Assembly (NCBI RefSeq): GCF_001187905.1
Contig: NZ_LGIS01000012.1
Span: forward strand, 744,001-808,000
Origin: Pantoea sp. RIT-PI-b
GTDB lineage: Bacteria; Pseudomonadota; Gammaproteobacteria; Enterobacterales; Enterobacteriaceae
DNA length: 64,000 nt
Reading direction: 5' to 3'
Shown here: positions 30,313 through 40,725 of the stretch, one piece after another
Layout: every line of letters starts with the position of its first letter
Numbering within the stretch: the stretch's first letter is position 1
Position numbers and translations under genes: made by a program
Notes under the pieces: model-generated
What the model saw: the letters and a program-made list of their open reading frames with translations, nothing else
Database searches by the model: none
Told to the model about the DNA's origin: nothing

Positions 30313-30572
30313 AGTCTGTACTCCCGCGCCTGGCGCTTACTTCGGTACAATCGGTGCTTGATCGGGTGCTACATCATTGAGTTTACGCCAGCCTATGACC
30401 AATAAACGTACAAATAACAACATTATTTTGTCGCAATTTTATGCATAAGCCTCCGCTGGGACGGTTTTTGACACAACTTTGCCGCAGACTCAGAGGGTTA
30501 GAGGTTTCATAAAGCAGGCACCTCCTTTATCATCCCACTACTTATTTTTAGGCAACTGCCAAGACGGATCTC

Positions 30573-31772
30573 ATGTATCAACCAGTCGCGTTATTCATCG
30601 GTTTGCGCTACATGCGTGGACGTGCCTCAGACCGCTTTGGTCGCTTCGTCTCCTGGCTCTCTACCATCGGTATCACGCTCGGCGTGCTGGCGCTGGTCAC
30701 CGTGTTATCGGTGATGAACGGCTTTGAGCGCGAGCTGGAAGGCAATATCCTCGGCCTGATGCCGCAGGCGCTGGTTACCAGCGAGAAAGGCAGTATCAAT
30801 CCGCAACAACTTCCGGCGCAGGATCTCAAGCTGCAAGGCGTCACCCGCATGGCGCCGCTCACCACCGCTGATGTGGTGCTGCAGAGCGCACGCAACGTCT
30901 CGGTTGGCGTGATGCTGGGCATCAATCCCGATGAACAGGATCCGCTGACACCGTTCCTCGTTAACACCCAACAAAGCGTGCTGCAAGCGGGGCAATATAA
31001 CGTCATCCTCGGTGAACAGCTGGCTGCACAGCTGGGTGTCAAGCGTGGCGATCAGCTGCGTTTGATGGTGCCGTCGGTCAGCCAGTTCACGCCGGTCGGG
31101 CGCTTGCCCAGTCAGCGTATTTTCACCGTGGCAGGGACCTACGCGGCGAACAGCGAAGTTGACGGCTACCAGATTCTGGTCAATCAGCAGGATGCGTCAC
31201 GCGTGATGCGCTATCCGCTCGGCAACGTTACCGGCTGGCGTCTGTGGCTGGATAAGCCGCTGAGCGTAGATGCGCTCAGCCAGCAAACGTTGCCGCAAGG
31301 CCTGACGTGGAAAGACTGGCGCGAGCGCAAAGGCGATCTGTTCCAGGCGGTGCGCATGGAGAAAAACATGATGGGGCTGCTGCTGAGCCTGATCATCGCG
31401 GTGGCGGCTTTCAACATCATTACGTCGCTGGGCCTGCTGATCATGGAGAAGCAGGGCGAAGTAGCGATTCTGCAAACGCTGGGCCTCACCCGGCGCCAAA
31501 TCGTGGCGGTATTTATGGTGCAGGGCGCCAGCGCCGGGATCATTGGCGCGCTGCTTGGCACCGTGCTCGGCGTACTGCTGGCCAGCCAGCTGAATAATTT
31601 AATGCCGGTGATCGGTCTGTTCCTGGATGGCGCGGCGCTGCCGGTCGACATCAACGTGTTGCAGGTGATCACCATTGCGCTGGTTTCGATGGCCGTTGCG
31701 CTGATTTCTACCCTTTATCCGTCGTGGCGCGCTGCCGCCGTCCAACCCGCTGAGGCTTTACGTTATGAGTAA
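30573..31772 (+). CDS. lolC: Lipoprotein-releasing ABC transporter permease LolC
   Basis: Membrane subunit of LolCDE, which extracts lipoproteins from the inner membrane and passes them to LolA. The 399-residue protein matches E. coli in length, has one membrane helix near residues 25-45, a large periplasmic domain (about 50-260) holding the LolA-binding hook, and three C-terminal helices (FtsX/MacB domain). LolD starts inside its 3' end (8-bp overlap). The 260-bp upstream gap shows no clear promoter by eye. Confidence 0.96.
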   Translation: MYQPVALFIGLRYMRGRASDRFGRFVSWLSTIGITLGVLALVTVLSVMNGFERELEGNILGLMPQALVTSEKGSINPQQLPAQDLKLQGVTRMAPLTTADVVLQSARNVSVGVMLGINPDEQDPLTPFLVNTQQSVLQAGQYNVILGEQLAAQLGVKRGDQLRLMVPSVSQFTPVGRLPSQRIFTVAGTYAANSEVDGYQILVNQQDASRVMRYPLGNVTGWRLWLDKPLSVDALSQQTLPQGLTWKDWRERKGDLFQAVRMEKNMMGLLLSLIIAVAAFNIITSLGLLIMEKQGEVAILQTLGLTRRQIVAVFMVQGASAGIIGALLGTVLGVLLASQLNNLMPVIGLFLDGAALPVDINVLQVITIALVSMAVALISTLYPSWRAAAVQPAEALRYE

Positions 31773-32466
31773 TACTCCTTTGTTGCAGTGTCGTGACCTG
31801 TGTAAACGCTATCAGGAAGGCAGCGTGCAGACCGATGTGCTGCGCAATGTGGCTTTCAGCCTGCAGCCGGGTGAACTGACGGCGATTGTCGGCAGCTCCG
31901 GTTCAGGCAAAAGTACCTTATTGCACCTGCTGGGCGGTCTGGATGCGCCGACCTCGGGCGATGTGATTTTTGATGGCAAATCGCTGAATGCGATGTCATC
32001 CGCCGCGAAGGCGGAACTGCGCAACCGCGAGCTGGGCTTTATCTATCAGTTCCACCATTTGCTGCCGGATTTTAGCGCGCTGGAGAACGTGGCGATGCCG
32101 CTGCTGATTGGCAAAATCGGCAAGGCAGAAGTGGAATCCCGCGCGCGTGAAATGCTGGCGGCGGTGGGGCTGGATAAACGTGCTGCGCACCGGCCTTCTG
32201 AGCTGTCGGGCGGTGAACGTCAGCGCGTGGCGATTGCCCGCGCGCTGGTGAATCGTCCGCGTTTGGTGATGGCCGATGAGCCCACCGGTAATCTTGATGC
32301 GCGCAACGCGGATGCGATTTTTGAGCTGCTGGGCGAGTTGAACGTCAAGCAGGGCACCGCCTTCCTGGTGGTGACGCACGATCTACAACTGGCGAAACGC
32401 CTGAGTCGCCAGATGGAGATGCGCGATGGCGAGTTGAGCGACCAACTGACGCTGGGAGTGATCTGA
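31765..32466 (+). CDS. lolD: Lipoprotein-releasing ABC transporter ATPase LolD
   Basis: Cytoplasmic ATPase of LolCDE, 233 residues. Walker [10 protein letters not shown], the ABC signature LSGGERQRV, Walker [13 protein letters not shown] and the switch histidine (VVTHD) are all in place. Overlaps lolC by eight bases and lolE by one (TGATG), indicating a tightly coupled operon that keeps the three subunits in balance. Confidence 0.97.
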   Translation: MSNTPLLQCRDLCKRYQEGSVQTDVLRNVAFSLQPGELTAIVGSSGSGKSTLLHLLGGLDAPTSGDVIFDGKSLNAMSSAAKAELRNRELGFIYQFHHLLPDFSALENVAMPLLIGKIGKAEVESRAREMLAAVGLDKRAAHRPSELSGGERQRVAIARALVNRPRLVMADEPTGNLDARNADAIFELLGELNVKQGTAFLVVTHDLQLAKRLSRQMEMRDGELSDQLTLGVI

Positions 32467-33710
32467 TGGGTTCATCCTTATCCCTGCTGCTCGGGCTGCG
32501 TTTTAGCCGCGGTCGGCGGCGTGGTGGCATGGTCTCGCTGATCTCCATCATCTCCACCGTTGGCATTGCGCTGGGCGTGGCGGTGCTGATCATCGGCCTG
32601 AGCGCTATGAACGGTTTCGAGCGTGAGCTCAACAACCGCATTCTGGCGGTGGTGCCGCACGGCGAAATCGAACCGGTTAATCAGCCGTTCCGTCACTGGC
32701 AGCCGATGATCGCGCCAATTGAACAGGTTTCGGGCATTGCCGCTGCGGCGCCCTATATTAACTTTACCGGGCTGATTGAGAGCGGCGCGAAGCTGCAGGC
32801 GCTGCAGGTGAAAGGCGTCGATCCGCAGCAGGAGTCACGGCTGAGCGCCTTGCCGAGCTTCGTCGCCGGTAATGCCTGGTCACAGTTCGCGGCCGGTAAG
32901 CAACAGATCATACTCGGTGGCGGTATCGCCAAATCGCTTAACGTTAAACAGGGCGATTGGATCACCATCATGATCCCCAATAACGATGGCGATAATAAGC
33001 TGCTGCAGCCGAAACGCATTCGTCTGCAGGTCAGCGGCGTGCTGCAGCTCAGCGGTATGCTGGATCACAGCCTGGCGCTGGTGCCGCTGGCCGATGCGCA
33101 GAAATATCTGGATATGGGCGACAGCGTCAGCGGCATTGCGCTCAAGATGAATGACCCGTTCCAGGCGCAAAAGCTGGTGCGCGACGCCGGTGAAGTGACG
33201 CATTCATACGTCTACATCAAGAGCTGGATTGGTACGTACGGCTACATGTACCGTGACATCCAGATGATTCGCGCCATTATGTATTTAGCCATGGTGCTGG
33301 TGATTGGCGTGGCCTGCTTTAACATCGTCTCAACGCTGGTGATGGCGGTGAAAGACAAGAGCAGCGATATCGCCGTGCTGCGCACGTTGGGCGCCAAAGA
33401 TGGCCTGATTCGCGCCATCTTTATCTGGTACGGTTTGCTGGCGGGTCTGCTCGGCAGCGTCAGCGGCGTGGTGGTCGGCGTGCTGGTGGCGCTCAATCTC
33501 ACGCCGGTGATGCGGGTGTTTGAGCATCTTACCGGGCATCAGCTGTTGGCGGGTGATATCTACTTTATTGATTTCCTGCCGTCCGAGCTGCACTGGATTG
33601 ATGTGATTTCGGTATTGGGCACCGCGATTGTGCTGAGCCTGATTGCCAGCTGGTATCCGGCACGGCGCGCCAGCCGTATCGATCCGGCCCGCGTGCTGAG
33701 CGGGCAGTAA
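32466..33710 (+). CDS. lolE: Lipoprotein-releasing ABC transporter permease LolE
   Basis: Second membrane subunit of LolCDE, which binds the lipoprotein substrate. 414 residues, the E. coli length, with the same fold as LolC: one N-terminal helix, a periplasmic domain and three C-terminal helices. The N-termini of LolC and LolE are alike (GLRxxRGR). It is followed by a hairpin terminator rather than by nagK, which sits here in E. coli. Confidence 0.96.
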   Translation: MGSSLSLLLGLRFSRGRRRGGMVSLISIISTVGIALGVAVLIIGLSAMNGFERELNNRILAVVPHGEIEPVNQPFRHWQPMIAPIEQVSGIAAAAPYINFTGLIESGAKLQALQVKGVDPQQESRLSALPSFVAGNAWSQFAAGKQQIILGGGIAKSLNVKQGDWITIMIPNNDGDNKLLQPKRIRLQVSGVLQLSGMLDHSLALVPLADAQKYLDMGDSVSGIALKMNDPFQAQKLVRDAGEVTHSYVYIKSWIGTYGYMYRDIQMIRAIMYLAMVLVIGVACFNIVSTLVMAVKDKSSDIAVLRTLGAKDGLIRAIFIWYGLLAGLLGSVSGVVVGVLVALNLTPVMRVFEHLTGHQLLAGDIYFIDFLPSELHWIDVISVLGTAIVLSLIASWYPARRASRIDPARVLSGQ

Positions 33711-33718
33711 GATTGACC

Positions 33719-33750
33719 GCGCAGCCGCTTTAGCGGCTGCGCACATTTTC
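33719..33750 (+). terminator. lolCDE terminator
   Basis: A perfect ten-bp stem GCGCAGCCGC (33719-33728) and GCGGCTGCGC (33733-33742) with loop TTTA, then ACATTTTC. The T-run is broken, so termination may be partial. A second small hairpin (GCGGCG/CGCCGC, about 33824-33840) lies before the cobB ribosome site. Confidence 0.65.
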
Positions 33751-33855
33751 AGCGTCTGCCGCATGCAGCCGTCATACGCAGCCGCTATTATCGGGCAAAT
33801 TAGCCTGAAAAATACCCGAAGCGCGGCGTTAAACGCCGCAGATTAAGGAGCTTTT

Positions 33856-34689
33856 ATGCGCATACCGCGCCGCCGCCTACGACTCGCCCGCGACAAAAAA
33901 AACCGCCGCAAAGTGCATCAGCGCTTTCGCCAGCGCATCTTCGAGCGCGATCGCAAAGCTGAACTGGCTGCGCATCCGCAACCGCGCGTGGTGGTACTCA
34001 CCGGTGCGGGTATCTCCGCCGAGTCCGGCATTCGCACCTTCCGTGCCGCCGATGGTTTGTGGGAAGAGCACCGGGTGGAAGATGTGGCTACGCCGGAAGG
34101 TTTTCAGCGCGATCCGGCGTTGGTGCAGGCGTTCTACAACGCGCGCCGTCAACAGCTGCAGCAGCCAGAGATTCAGCCTAATGCCGCGCACAAAGCGCTG
34201 GCGGAACTGGAGCAGGTGCTGGGCGATAACTTCCTGCTGGTAACACAGAACATCGACAATCTGCATGAACGCGCCGGCAGCCAGCGCGTGCTGCATATGC
34301 ACGGTGAATTGCTGAAAGTGCGCTGTGTGAACAGTGGACAAGTGCTGGACTGGACAGAAGATTTAACCCCGGACGATCGCTGCACCTGCTGCCAGTTCCC
34401 GGCAATGTTGCGTCCGCACATCGTGTGGTTTGGCGAAATGCCGCTGGGGATGGAGGAGATTTACCAGGCGATTGAGCAGGCAAACCTGTTTATTGCCATC
34501 GGCACCTCGGGTCATGTTTATCCGGCCGCCGGTTTTGTTCATGAAGCGAAACTGCAGGGCGCGCATACCGTGGAGCTGAACCTGGAGTCGAGCCAGGTGG
34601 GCAATGAGTTTGCCGAGCGTCATTACGGTTTAGCCAGTGAAGTGGTGCCGGAGTTTGTGCACACGTTCTTGCGTGGGTTGTATAAATAG
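33856..34689 (+). CDS. cobB: NAD-dependent protein deacylase (sirtuin)
   Basis: Removes acetyl, succinyl and lactyl groups from lysines using NAD. The 277-residue chain shows [22 protein letters not shown], the catalytic histidine in HMHGEL, zinc cysteines (RC...CTCC), and [11 protein letters not shown]. It has the basic, arginine-rich N-terminal extension of the long E. coli isoform. No Met codon is present where the short isoform starts in E. coli (the segment here reads [11 protein letters not shown]), so only the long form seems possible. AAGGAG precedes the ATG. Confidence 0.95.
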   Translation: MRIPRRRLRLARDKKNRRKVHQRFRQRIFERDRKAELAAHPQPRVVVLTGAGISAESGIRTFRAADGLWEEHRVEDVATPEGFQRDPALVQAFYNARRQQLQQPEIQPNAAHKALAELEQVLGDNFLLVTQNIDNLHERAGSQRVLHMHGELLKVRCVNSGQVLDWTEDLTPDDRCTCCQFPAMLRPHIVWFGEMPLGMEEIYQAIEQANLFIAIGTSGHVYPAAGFVHEAKLQGAHTVELNLESSQVGNEFAERHYGLASEVVPEFVHTFLRGLYK

Positions 34690-34790
34690 TTTGTGCGCGC
34701 TTTCCCTCATCCCAACCTTCTCCCGCAAGCGGGAGAAGGAGCTAAAAACAACCCTCACCCGCTGAAGGCGTGAGCTATTTTAGAACCCGC

Positions 34791-34895
34791 GGACATGGAG
34801 CTTTTTAGAACCCTCTCCCGCTTGCGGACATGGAACTTTTTAGAACCCTCTCCCGCTTGCGGACATGGAACTTTTTAGAACCCTCTCCCGCTTGC
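34791..34895. repeat. Three 35-bp tandem repeats between cobB and potD
   Basis: Three head-to-tail copies start at 34791, 34826 and 34861, each reading GGACATGGAACTTTTTAGAA then CCCTCTCCCGCTTGC; the first differs from the others at one base (GAG for GAA). A partial copy precedes them (34772-34790). The array is embedded in the intergenic palindrome type with CTCCCGCTTGCGGGAG arms (34719-34740 and 34881-34905), seen in many gamma-proteobacteria. The convergent gap 34690-34930 holds no gene. Confidence 0.9.
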
Positions 34896-34930
34896 GGGAG
34901 AGGGCAGGGTGAGGGAAAACGCGCAGAGGA

Positions 34931-35974
34931 CTAACGTCCCGCCTTCAACTTCTGAAACAGCGTCTCATACTGCACGCTGACATCACCCACATCGTTCTGC
35001 CACTCGCCGTTTTTGATCACCGCCTCAGAAGGATAAAGCGAAGGATCATTCGCCACTGCCTGCGGCAGTAGCTTCTTCGCCGCCAGGTTTGGCGTTGGAT
35101 AACCAATGGTTTCCGCCACCTGCGCTGCCACTTCCGGACGCAACAGGAAGTTAATCAGTTTCAACGCACCTGCGCGGTTTTTCGCGTTAGCCGGAATCGC
35201 CAGATTATCCATCCAGAAAATTCCGCCTTCCTGCGGCCAGATAATCTGCAGCGGCGTGCCGGCCTGGCGCGCCACGTACGCCGATCCGTTCCAGATCATG
35301 CCAACGTTCACTTCGCCTTCCATAAACGGATTGCCCGGATTGTCCGAGTTAAACGCCAGCACGTTCGGCATCAGCTTTTTTAACTCTTCATAAGCGGCTT
35401 CGATCTGCTTTGGATCGCGGGTGTTGCCCGAATAGCCGAGCTTACGCAGCGCCATCTGGAACACTTCGCGCGCGTCGTCGGTCAGCAGCAGGCTCTGCTT
35501 GTACTGCGGCTGCCATAAATCAGCCCAGCGGGTGATGCTTTTGGCATCCACTTCATCGGTGTTGACCCCAATTGCGGTCGCGCCCCAGATATAGGGGATC
35601 GAATAGTCATTGTTGGGATCGAACGGTTTGTTCAGCAGGTTAGGATCGAGATTCTTAAAGTTGCTGAGCTGGGATTTATCAATCTTCTGCAACATGCCTT
35701 CATTACGCATTTTGGCAACGAAGTAAGTCGAAGGCACCACCAAATCGTAGGCGCCATCTTTCCAGGTCTTCAGCTTGGCATACATGCTCTCATTGGACTC
35801 GTAAGTGGAATAAATCACCTTGATGCCGGTCTCTTTAGTGAACTGCTCCAGCAGCCCCGGCGGCACGTATTCTGTCCAGTTATAGAAATAGAGCGTTTTG
35901 CCGTCATCCGCCTGCGCGCTCTGCATGCCCAGTGCCAGCGCCCCAGCCGCCAGCCAGTGAGACCACTTTTTCAT
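34931..35974 (-). CDS. potD: Spermidine/putrescine-binding periplasmic protein
   Basis: Binding protein of the PotABCD polyamine transporter. The 347 residues begin with a signal peptide (MKKWSHWLAAGALALGMQSAQA) and show the PotD-type start YFYNWTEYVPPGLLEQF with polyamine-contacting tryptophan, tyrosine and acidic residues (TEY, YSTYESNESMY, WNGSAY). It is the last gene of potABCD, 10 bp after potC. Followed by the tandem-repeat region. Confidence 0.95.
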   Translation of the reverse strand: MKKWSHWLAAGALALGMQSAQADDGKTLYFYNWTEYVPPGLLEQFTKETGIKVIYSTYESNESMYAKLKTWKDGAYDLVVPSTYFVAKMRNEGMLQKIDKSQLSNFKNLDPNLLNKPFDPNNDYSIPYIWGATAIGVNTDEVDAKSITRWADLWQPQYKQSLLLTDDAREVFQMALRKLGYSGNTRDPKQIEAAYEELKKLMPNVLAFNSDNPGNPFMEGEVNVGMIWNGSAYVARQAGTPLQIIWPQEGGIFWMDNLAIPANAKNRAGALKLINFLLRPEVAAQVAETIGYPTPNLAAKKLLPQAVANDPSLYPSEAVIKNGEWQNDVGDVSVQYETLFQKLKAGR

Positions 35975-35984
35975 CGATTATCCT

Positions 35985-36758
35985 CTATTTAGTTTTATCT
36001 CGGAGCAACAGCTGACTGAGCGCCACCAACAACAGCGACAGCAACAGCAAAATCGTCGCCAGCGCATTCACTTCGGGTGACACGCCAACTTTGACCATCG
36101 AATAAATTTTTAACGGTAAGATTTCAAAACTCGGGCCAGTGACAAATGACGAAACCACCACGTCGTCCATCGACAGGGTAAAGCTCAGCAACCAGCCCGC
36201 CGCGACAGCGGGCAGCGCCAGCGGCAGCAGAATTTTACGCAAAATGGTGACTTCGCTGGCGCCAAGATCTTTAGCGGCTTCCAGCATGCGCACATCAAAA
36301 CCTTTCAGGCGCGAATAGACGGTGATCACCACAAACGGCAGGCAAAAGGTGATGTGTGAGAACAGCAGCGACCAGAAACCAAGCGAAATGCCCAACAGCA
36401 TAAACAGCACCAGCAGCGAAATGGCCATCACGATATCGGGCGACATCATCACCACAAACAGCATGCCGCTGACGAAGGGTTTACCGCGAAAACGATAGCG
36501 ATAGAGTGCAACCGCAGTCAGCGAGCCGATAATTGTGGCACAACTGGCCGACAGCACGCCCATGATCAGCGAATGCTGCGCCGCCTGAATCAGGCTGTCA
36601 TTATTCATCAACAGGCGATACCACTGGGTGCTGAAACCCTGCCAGTTGATGCCAAAGCGCGAGCTGTTGAAGGAGTTGACGATCAGAATGATGATCGGGA
36701 TATAAAACCAGGCGTAAATCACGGCCATAAAGCCGCCGCGTAACCAGCGCGCCATCAT
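35985..36758 (-). CDS. potC: Spermidine/putrescine ABC transporter permease PotC
   Basis: Membrane subunit with about six helices and the EAA loop (EAAKDLGASEVTILRKILLP). The start is the ATG at 36758, which overlaps the potB stop (ATGATG); the frame is open much further upstream, but that part is a shadow of potB. 257 residues, slightly shorter than I recall for E. coli PotC. The N-terminus [11 protein letters not shown] corresponds to the family start. Confidence 0.94.
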   Translation of the reverse strand: MMARWLRGGFMAVIYAWFYIPIIILIVNSFNSSRFGINWQGFSTQWYRLLMNNDSLIQAAQHSLIMGVLSASCATIIGSLTAVALYRYRFRGKPFVSGMLFVVMMSPDIVMAISLLVLFMLLGISLGFWSLLFSHITFCLPFVVITVYSRLKGFDVRMLEAAKDLGASEVTILRKILLPLALPAVAAGWLLSFTLSMDDVVVSSFVTGPSFEILPLKIYSMVKVGVSPEVNALATILLLLSLLLVALSQLLLRDKTK

Positions 36759-37615
36759 TGCAGCTCCACTTTGCTGTTCAGCATACGCGCCGCGCGCCAG
36801 TAGGCCAGCAGCATCAAGCCCATCAGCAGCGTCATCACAATACTGGTGGCCGCGCCAAACGGCCAGTCGCGGATATTCAGGAACTGACTTTTGATCACGT
36901 TGCCAATCAACAGGTTTTTCGCGCCGCCCAGCAAATCGGCAACAAAGAACAGGCCCATCGCCGGAATAAACACCAGCAGACAACCCGCAACAATGCCCGG
37001 CATGGTGAGCGGTAAAATAATGCGCAGAAAGGTTTTCACTTTATTGGCACCGAGATCGCGCGCCGCTTCGAGGCAGGATTTATCCAGTTTTTCCAGGCTG
37101 GAGTAGAGCGGCAGCACCATAAACGGCAGCAAAATGTAGATCAGCCCTAATATCACCGCTTCCGAGGTGTACATAATGCGAAAGGGTTTATCGATCACCC
37201 CGAGCCACAGCAAAAACTCATTGAGCCAGCCGCGCGTGCTGAGAAAGATCTTCAGCCCGTAGATGCGTATCAAGGAGTTGGTCCAGAACGGCACAATCAG
37301 CAGGAACAGCATCATCGGACGCAGGCGCGCCGGTAGTTTAGTCAGACACCAGGCAAACGGGTAACCGAGCAGCAGGCAGCAGAGCGTGGCGATAAACGCC
37401 ATGTTCAGCGAGTGCAGCAGCACATCGGCGTACAGCGGATCGAGCAGCCGCGTATAGTTATTCAGGGTGAAGGCCATGCTGACAAAATGCGCATCGTCGC
37501 GCGTCAGGAAGCTGGTGGCGAAGATCATCAGGTTGGGCAGCAGCACAAACAGCGTCAGCCAACTGACGATAAGTAGCACAATCACTTTCTGTAGACGGTT
37601 ACGCATCCGTTTCAT
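36755..37615 (-). CDS. potB: Spermidine/putrescine ABC transporter permease PotB
   Basis: Membrane subunit of 286 residues with about six helices and the EAA loop ([20 protein letters not shown]). The first Met (37615) gives about eleven residues more than I recall for E. coli PotB; the second Met at 37606 is an alternative. It overlaps potA by 17 bases and potC by four. The conserved [17 protein letters not shown] segment identifies it as PotB. Confidence 0.94.
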   Translation of the reverse strand: MKRMRNRLQKVIVLLIVSWLTLFVLLPNLMIFATSFLTRDDAHFVSMAFTLNNYTRLLDPLYADVLLHSLNMAFIATLCCLLLGYPFAWCLTKLPARLRPMMLFLLIVPFWTNSLIRIYGLKIFLSTRGWLNEFLLWLGVIDKPFRIMYTSEAVILGLIYILLPFMVLPLYSSLEKLDKSCLEAARDLGANKVKTFLRIILPLTMPGIVAGCLLVFIPAMGLFFVADLLGGAKNLLIGNVIKSQFLNIRDWPFGAATSIVMTLLMGLMLLAYWRAARMLNSKVELQ

Positions 37616-38711
37616 ACGGCAGCACTACCTCCCAGTTCGCTACCCAGCTGACAGCCATTTTCTGGTTCAGCGAGTGGTCAAAATCGGGATCGTCTTCATT
37701 AAAGAACTCGCTCACCGTCAGTAGCTTGCCGTTCTCAAGTTCAACGGTGGATTCCAGCGTCATGCCTTTGTAGTTGCGCTCACGGACGTAGCCGATCAGG
37801 TTATCGCTGCGGCTGTCATGATCGATCTCTTCCACGCGCAGATCTTCCGGACGCAGCAGCACATGCAGCTTATCGCCGGCGTTAACCGGAAAATCACACT
37901 GCAGCTCACATTCACGCCCTTCAACGCGCGCAAGGATAGTGGGCGCCTTTTCGCTATTCAGCACTTCGGCATCGAACACGTTGATCTCGCCAATAAAGCG
38001 CGCCACAAACAGGTTAGCCGGCTCTTCATAAATCTCACGCGGCGTGCCGTCCTGCTCGATGCGGCCATCGCGCATCACGACGATGCGATCGGACATGGTC
38101 AGCGCTTCTTCCTGATCGTGGGTGACAAACACAAAGGTGATGCCAAGCTTGCGCTGCAACGCTTTCAGCTCGTTTTGCATCTGGCGACGCAGCTTATAAT
38201 CCAGCGCCGAAAGCGACTCATCCAGCAGCAACACTTTCGGGCGATTAACCACCGCACGCGCAATCGCTACACGCTGTTGCTGCCCGCCGGAGAGCTGATG
38301 CGGACGCCGATCGGCAAAGCTCTCCAGCTGCACCATCGCCAGCGCGTCGTTGACACGTGTCGTGATCTCGGCGGCTGGGGTTTTCTGCATGCGCAGGCCA
38401 AAGGCGACGTTTTCAAATACCGACATGTGCGGAAACAGCGCATAGCTCTGAAATACCGTATTGATGTGGCGATGTTCGGCTGGCAGGTCGGTGATGTCAT
38501 TATCATCAAGAATGATATGTCCGGAATCGGCATCTTCCAGTCCGGCAATCAGGCGTAAAATGGTGGTTTTACCGCAGCCGGACGGACCGAGCAGCGTGAT
38601 GAATTCGCCGTGACGGATGGTCAGATCGAAGTCAGAGATGATGGTTTTGCCATCGAAAGCTTTACTGATGCCAGAAAGCGTAACCAGCGCGAGATCGCGT
38701 GTTTGCGTCAT
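37599..38711 (-). CDS. potA: Spermidine/putrescine ABC transporter ATPase PotA
   Basis: ATPase of the polyamine importer, with Walker [12 protein letters not shown], signature LSGGQQQRV, Walker [13 protein letters not shown] and a C-terminal TOBE regulatory domain (about residues 240-370). The ATG at 38711 is taken as start; a GTG at 38720 would add three residues. First gene of potABCD. The 299-bp gap to the divergent pepT must hold both promoters, but I could not place them with confidence. Confidence 0.95.
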   Translation of the reverse strand: MTQTRDLALVTLSGISKAFDGKTIISDFDLTIRHGEFITLLGPSGCGKTTILRLIAGLEDADSGHIILDDNDITDLPAEHRHINTVFQSYALFPHMSVFENVAFGLRMQKTPAAEITTRVNDALAMVQLESFADRRPHQLSGGQQQRVAIARAVVNRPKVLLLDESLSALDYKLRRQMQNELKALQRKLGITFVFVTHDQEEALTMSDRIVVMRDGRIEQDGTPREIYEEPANLFVARFIGEINVFDAEVLNSEKAPTILARVEGRECELQCDFPVNAGDKLHVLLRPEDLRVEEIDHDSRSDNLIGYVRERNYKGMTLESTVELENGKLLTVSEFFNEDDPDFDHSLNQKMAVSWVANWEVVLPYETDA

Positions 38712-39010
38712 TTTAGTCACTCAGTCTGATGGTGAATCAGGTTACAGCATAGCCGCTGGTGCCAGCTTGCTGTGATGAAGGGCGCGATGATACCGCAAAA
38801 AAGCGTCAATGCCATGTTTTGCCACGGATTTACCTTGAAAACTCTGAAAAATGCCGGAGTATGCGTAACGGGCAAGTCGTACAGGCGACGGTGAGTGAAT
38901 TTTCAGCGCATTTCACGCTGAGAGAGCTAACCTGAAGGATAATGATTTGACGCAACATGGGGGCTCCAGGCCACCATGATAATGACGCAGGTTCTTAAGA
39001 GGGATGACAG

Positions 39011-40237
39011 ATGGATCAATTACTTGAGCGTTTTCTCAGTTATGTCGCAGTAGAAACTCAGTCAAAACCTCAGGCGCGACAGGTGCCAAGCAGTGAAGGG
39101 CAGTGGGCGCTGGCGCGTCAATTACAGGAAGAACTTATTGCGCTGGGCTTTGTTGATGTCTCTTTAAGCGACCATTGCTGCGTAATGGGCACCTTACCGG
39201 CGAATGTCGACTGGGCCACGCCGGTAATCGGCTTTATTTCGCATATGGACACGTCACCGGATTTTACCGCCAAAAACGTTAATCCGCAGATTATTGAAAA
39301 CTATCGCGGGGGTGACATTGCGCTGGGCAACGGCGATGAAGTTCTGTCGCCGGTGATGTTCCCAATCCTGCATAAGCTGATTGGCCACACGCTGATTACC
39401 ACCGACGGTAAAACCCTGCTCGGCGCCGATGACAAAGCCGGCATCGCCGAGATCATGACGGCGATGGCGCGTCTGGCGAACAGTGATATTCCGCACGGTG
39501 CAATTCGGGTGGCTTTTACCCCCGATGAAGAGATTGGCCGTGGCGCGTCGCACTTTGACGTGGAAGGTTTTGCCGCCGATTGGGCCTACACCGTGGATGG
39601 CAGCGATCTCGGCGAGTTCGAATTCGAGAACTTCAACGCCGCCACGGCGATGGTCAAGATCACTGGCAATAACGTCCATCCGGGCAGCGCTAAAAATGTG
39701 ATGGTCAATGCGCTGGATCTGGCGATGCGCTTCCACGCGGAGCTGCCAGCAAAAGAGAAGCCGCAGTATACCGATGGCTACGAAGGCTTTTTCCATCTGC
39801 ACACCATCAAAGGTACGGTTGAGCATGCCGAACTGATGTATCTGATTCGTGATTTTGACGCGGATAGCTATGCCCAGCGCAAGCAGCTGCTGGAAGAGAT
39901 TGGCCAACGTGTGAGCCAGGGGCTGCAAAGCGAATGTTCAGTGAAGGTAGAGATCAGCGATAGCTATCGCAACATGCGTGAGAAAGTCGAACCGCATCCG
40001 CACATTATTGAGCTGGCGCTGCAGGCGATGCGCGATTGTGGCATTGAACCGAACGTTAAACCGATTCGCGGCGGTACCGATGGATCTGCGCTGTCGTGGA
40101 AAGGGTTGCCATGTCCGAACCTGTTCACCGGCGGCTACAACTATCACGGCAAGCACGAGTTCGCCTCACTCAACGTGATGGCGCAGTCAGTAGAGGTGAT
40201 TGTGCGGCTGGCTGAGTTGGCGGGGCAGAAAAAGTGA
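39011..40237 (+). CDS. pepT: Peptidase T (tripeptide aminopeptidase)
   Basis: Zinc-dependent M20 peptidase that frees the N-terminal residue of tripeptides. 408 residues, as in E. coli. Metal and catalytic motifs are visible: [35 protein letters not shown] and [17 protein letters not shown] precedes the ATG. Divergent from potABCD, as in E. coli; there it is activated by FNR and PhoP, but no such box was clear here. Confidence 0.96.
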   Translation: MDQLLERFLSYVAVETQSKPQARQVPSSEGQWALARQLQEELIALGFVDVSLSDHCCVMGTLPANVDWATPVIGFISHMDTSPDFTAKNVNPQIIENYRGGDIALGNGDEVLSPVMFPILHKLIGHTLITTDGKTLLGADDKAGIAEIMTAMARLANSDIPHGAIRVAFTPDEEIGRGASHFDVEGFAADWAYTVDGSDLGEFEFENFNAATAMVKITGNNVHPGSAKNVMVNALDLAMRFHAELPAKEKPQYTDGYEGFFHLHTIKGTVEHAELMYLIRDFDADSYAQRKQLLEEIGQRVSQGLQSECSVKVEISDSYRNMREKVEPHPHIIELALQAMRDCGIEPNVKPIRGGTDGSALSWKGLPCPNLFTGGYNYHGKHEFASLNVMAQSVEVIVRLAELAGQKK

Positions 40238-40279
40238 CAGTAACCAGGTGCGCATAAATGCGCACCCTGTAAAATTTAG

Positions 40280-40714
40280 GGTCGCCATTCATGGCGTAAT
40301 GCACGTCAGTTAAGCAGCGTACTGGCTCAGTTGGGGTTCCCTGGTCGCCATGAATGGCGACCCTACAGGTGTTTTAGCGATGATGAATCAGTAAGACGCA
40401 TTGATGCTGCAGCGTGGGGGTTGAGGCGACATCCCAGCCCGCTGAGTGAGTGAGGGATTCCAGGGCGAGCCGCAGGGATGCGGCGAGAGGCGGCGCTGAG
40501 CAGGAGCGAATCGCCGCCGGTCCGTCAGGAATCGTGAGGGAGTGAAGGCACCGCGAAGCGGCGGGATGGGCTGGCGCAGGGCCCGGAGTGCAGAGGGCGT
40601 GGCCAGACGCCCTCTGCTCGGTCGCCGCACGACATAGCTGAAACTGCCCCAGCAGATGGCGAACGAAAGTTGCTCAGTGCTTAACTGATCGGCATTACGC
40701 CATTCATGGCGACC
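40280..40714. mobile_element. 435-bp MITE-like element with terminal inverted repeats
   Basis: The 37-bp ends (40280-40316 and 40678-40714) are inverted copies with 32 of 37 matches; each begins GGTCGCCAT and contains ATGGCGTAATGC and TCAGTTAAGCA. A third copy of the GGTCGCCAT palindrome is at 40345-40364. The interior is GC-rich and shows nested pairings: CCAGCCC/GGGCTGG (40434, 40568), GATTCC/GGAATC (40456, 40528), GCCGCA-GGGA-TGCGGC (40469-40484), GGCGGCG/CGCCGCC (40489, 40512), and an 11-bp hairpin at 40590-40617. No transposase and no credible gene. It fills the convergent pepT-roxA gap. Confidence 0.6.
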
Positions 40715-40725
40715 GTAACACCAAC

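Noticed and set aside
34791..34895. Possible CRISPR array
   Set aside because: The 35-bp units abut directly with no spacers, and no cas gene is nearby; it is a plain tandem repeat.
38712..39010. PhoP or FNR box in the potA-pepT gap
   Set aside because: Looked for because E. coli pepT is controlled by both, but no site with both half-motifs at correct spacing was found.
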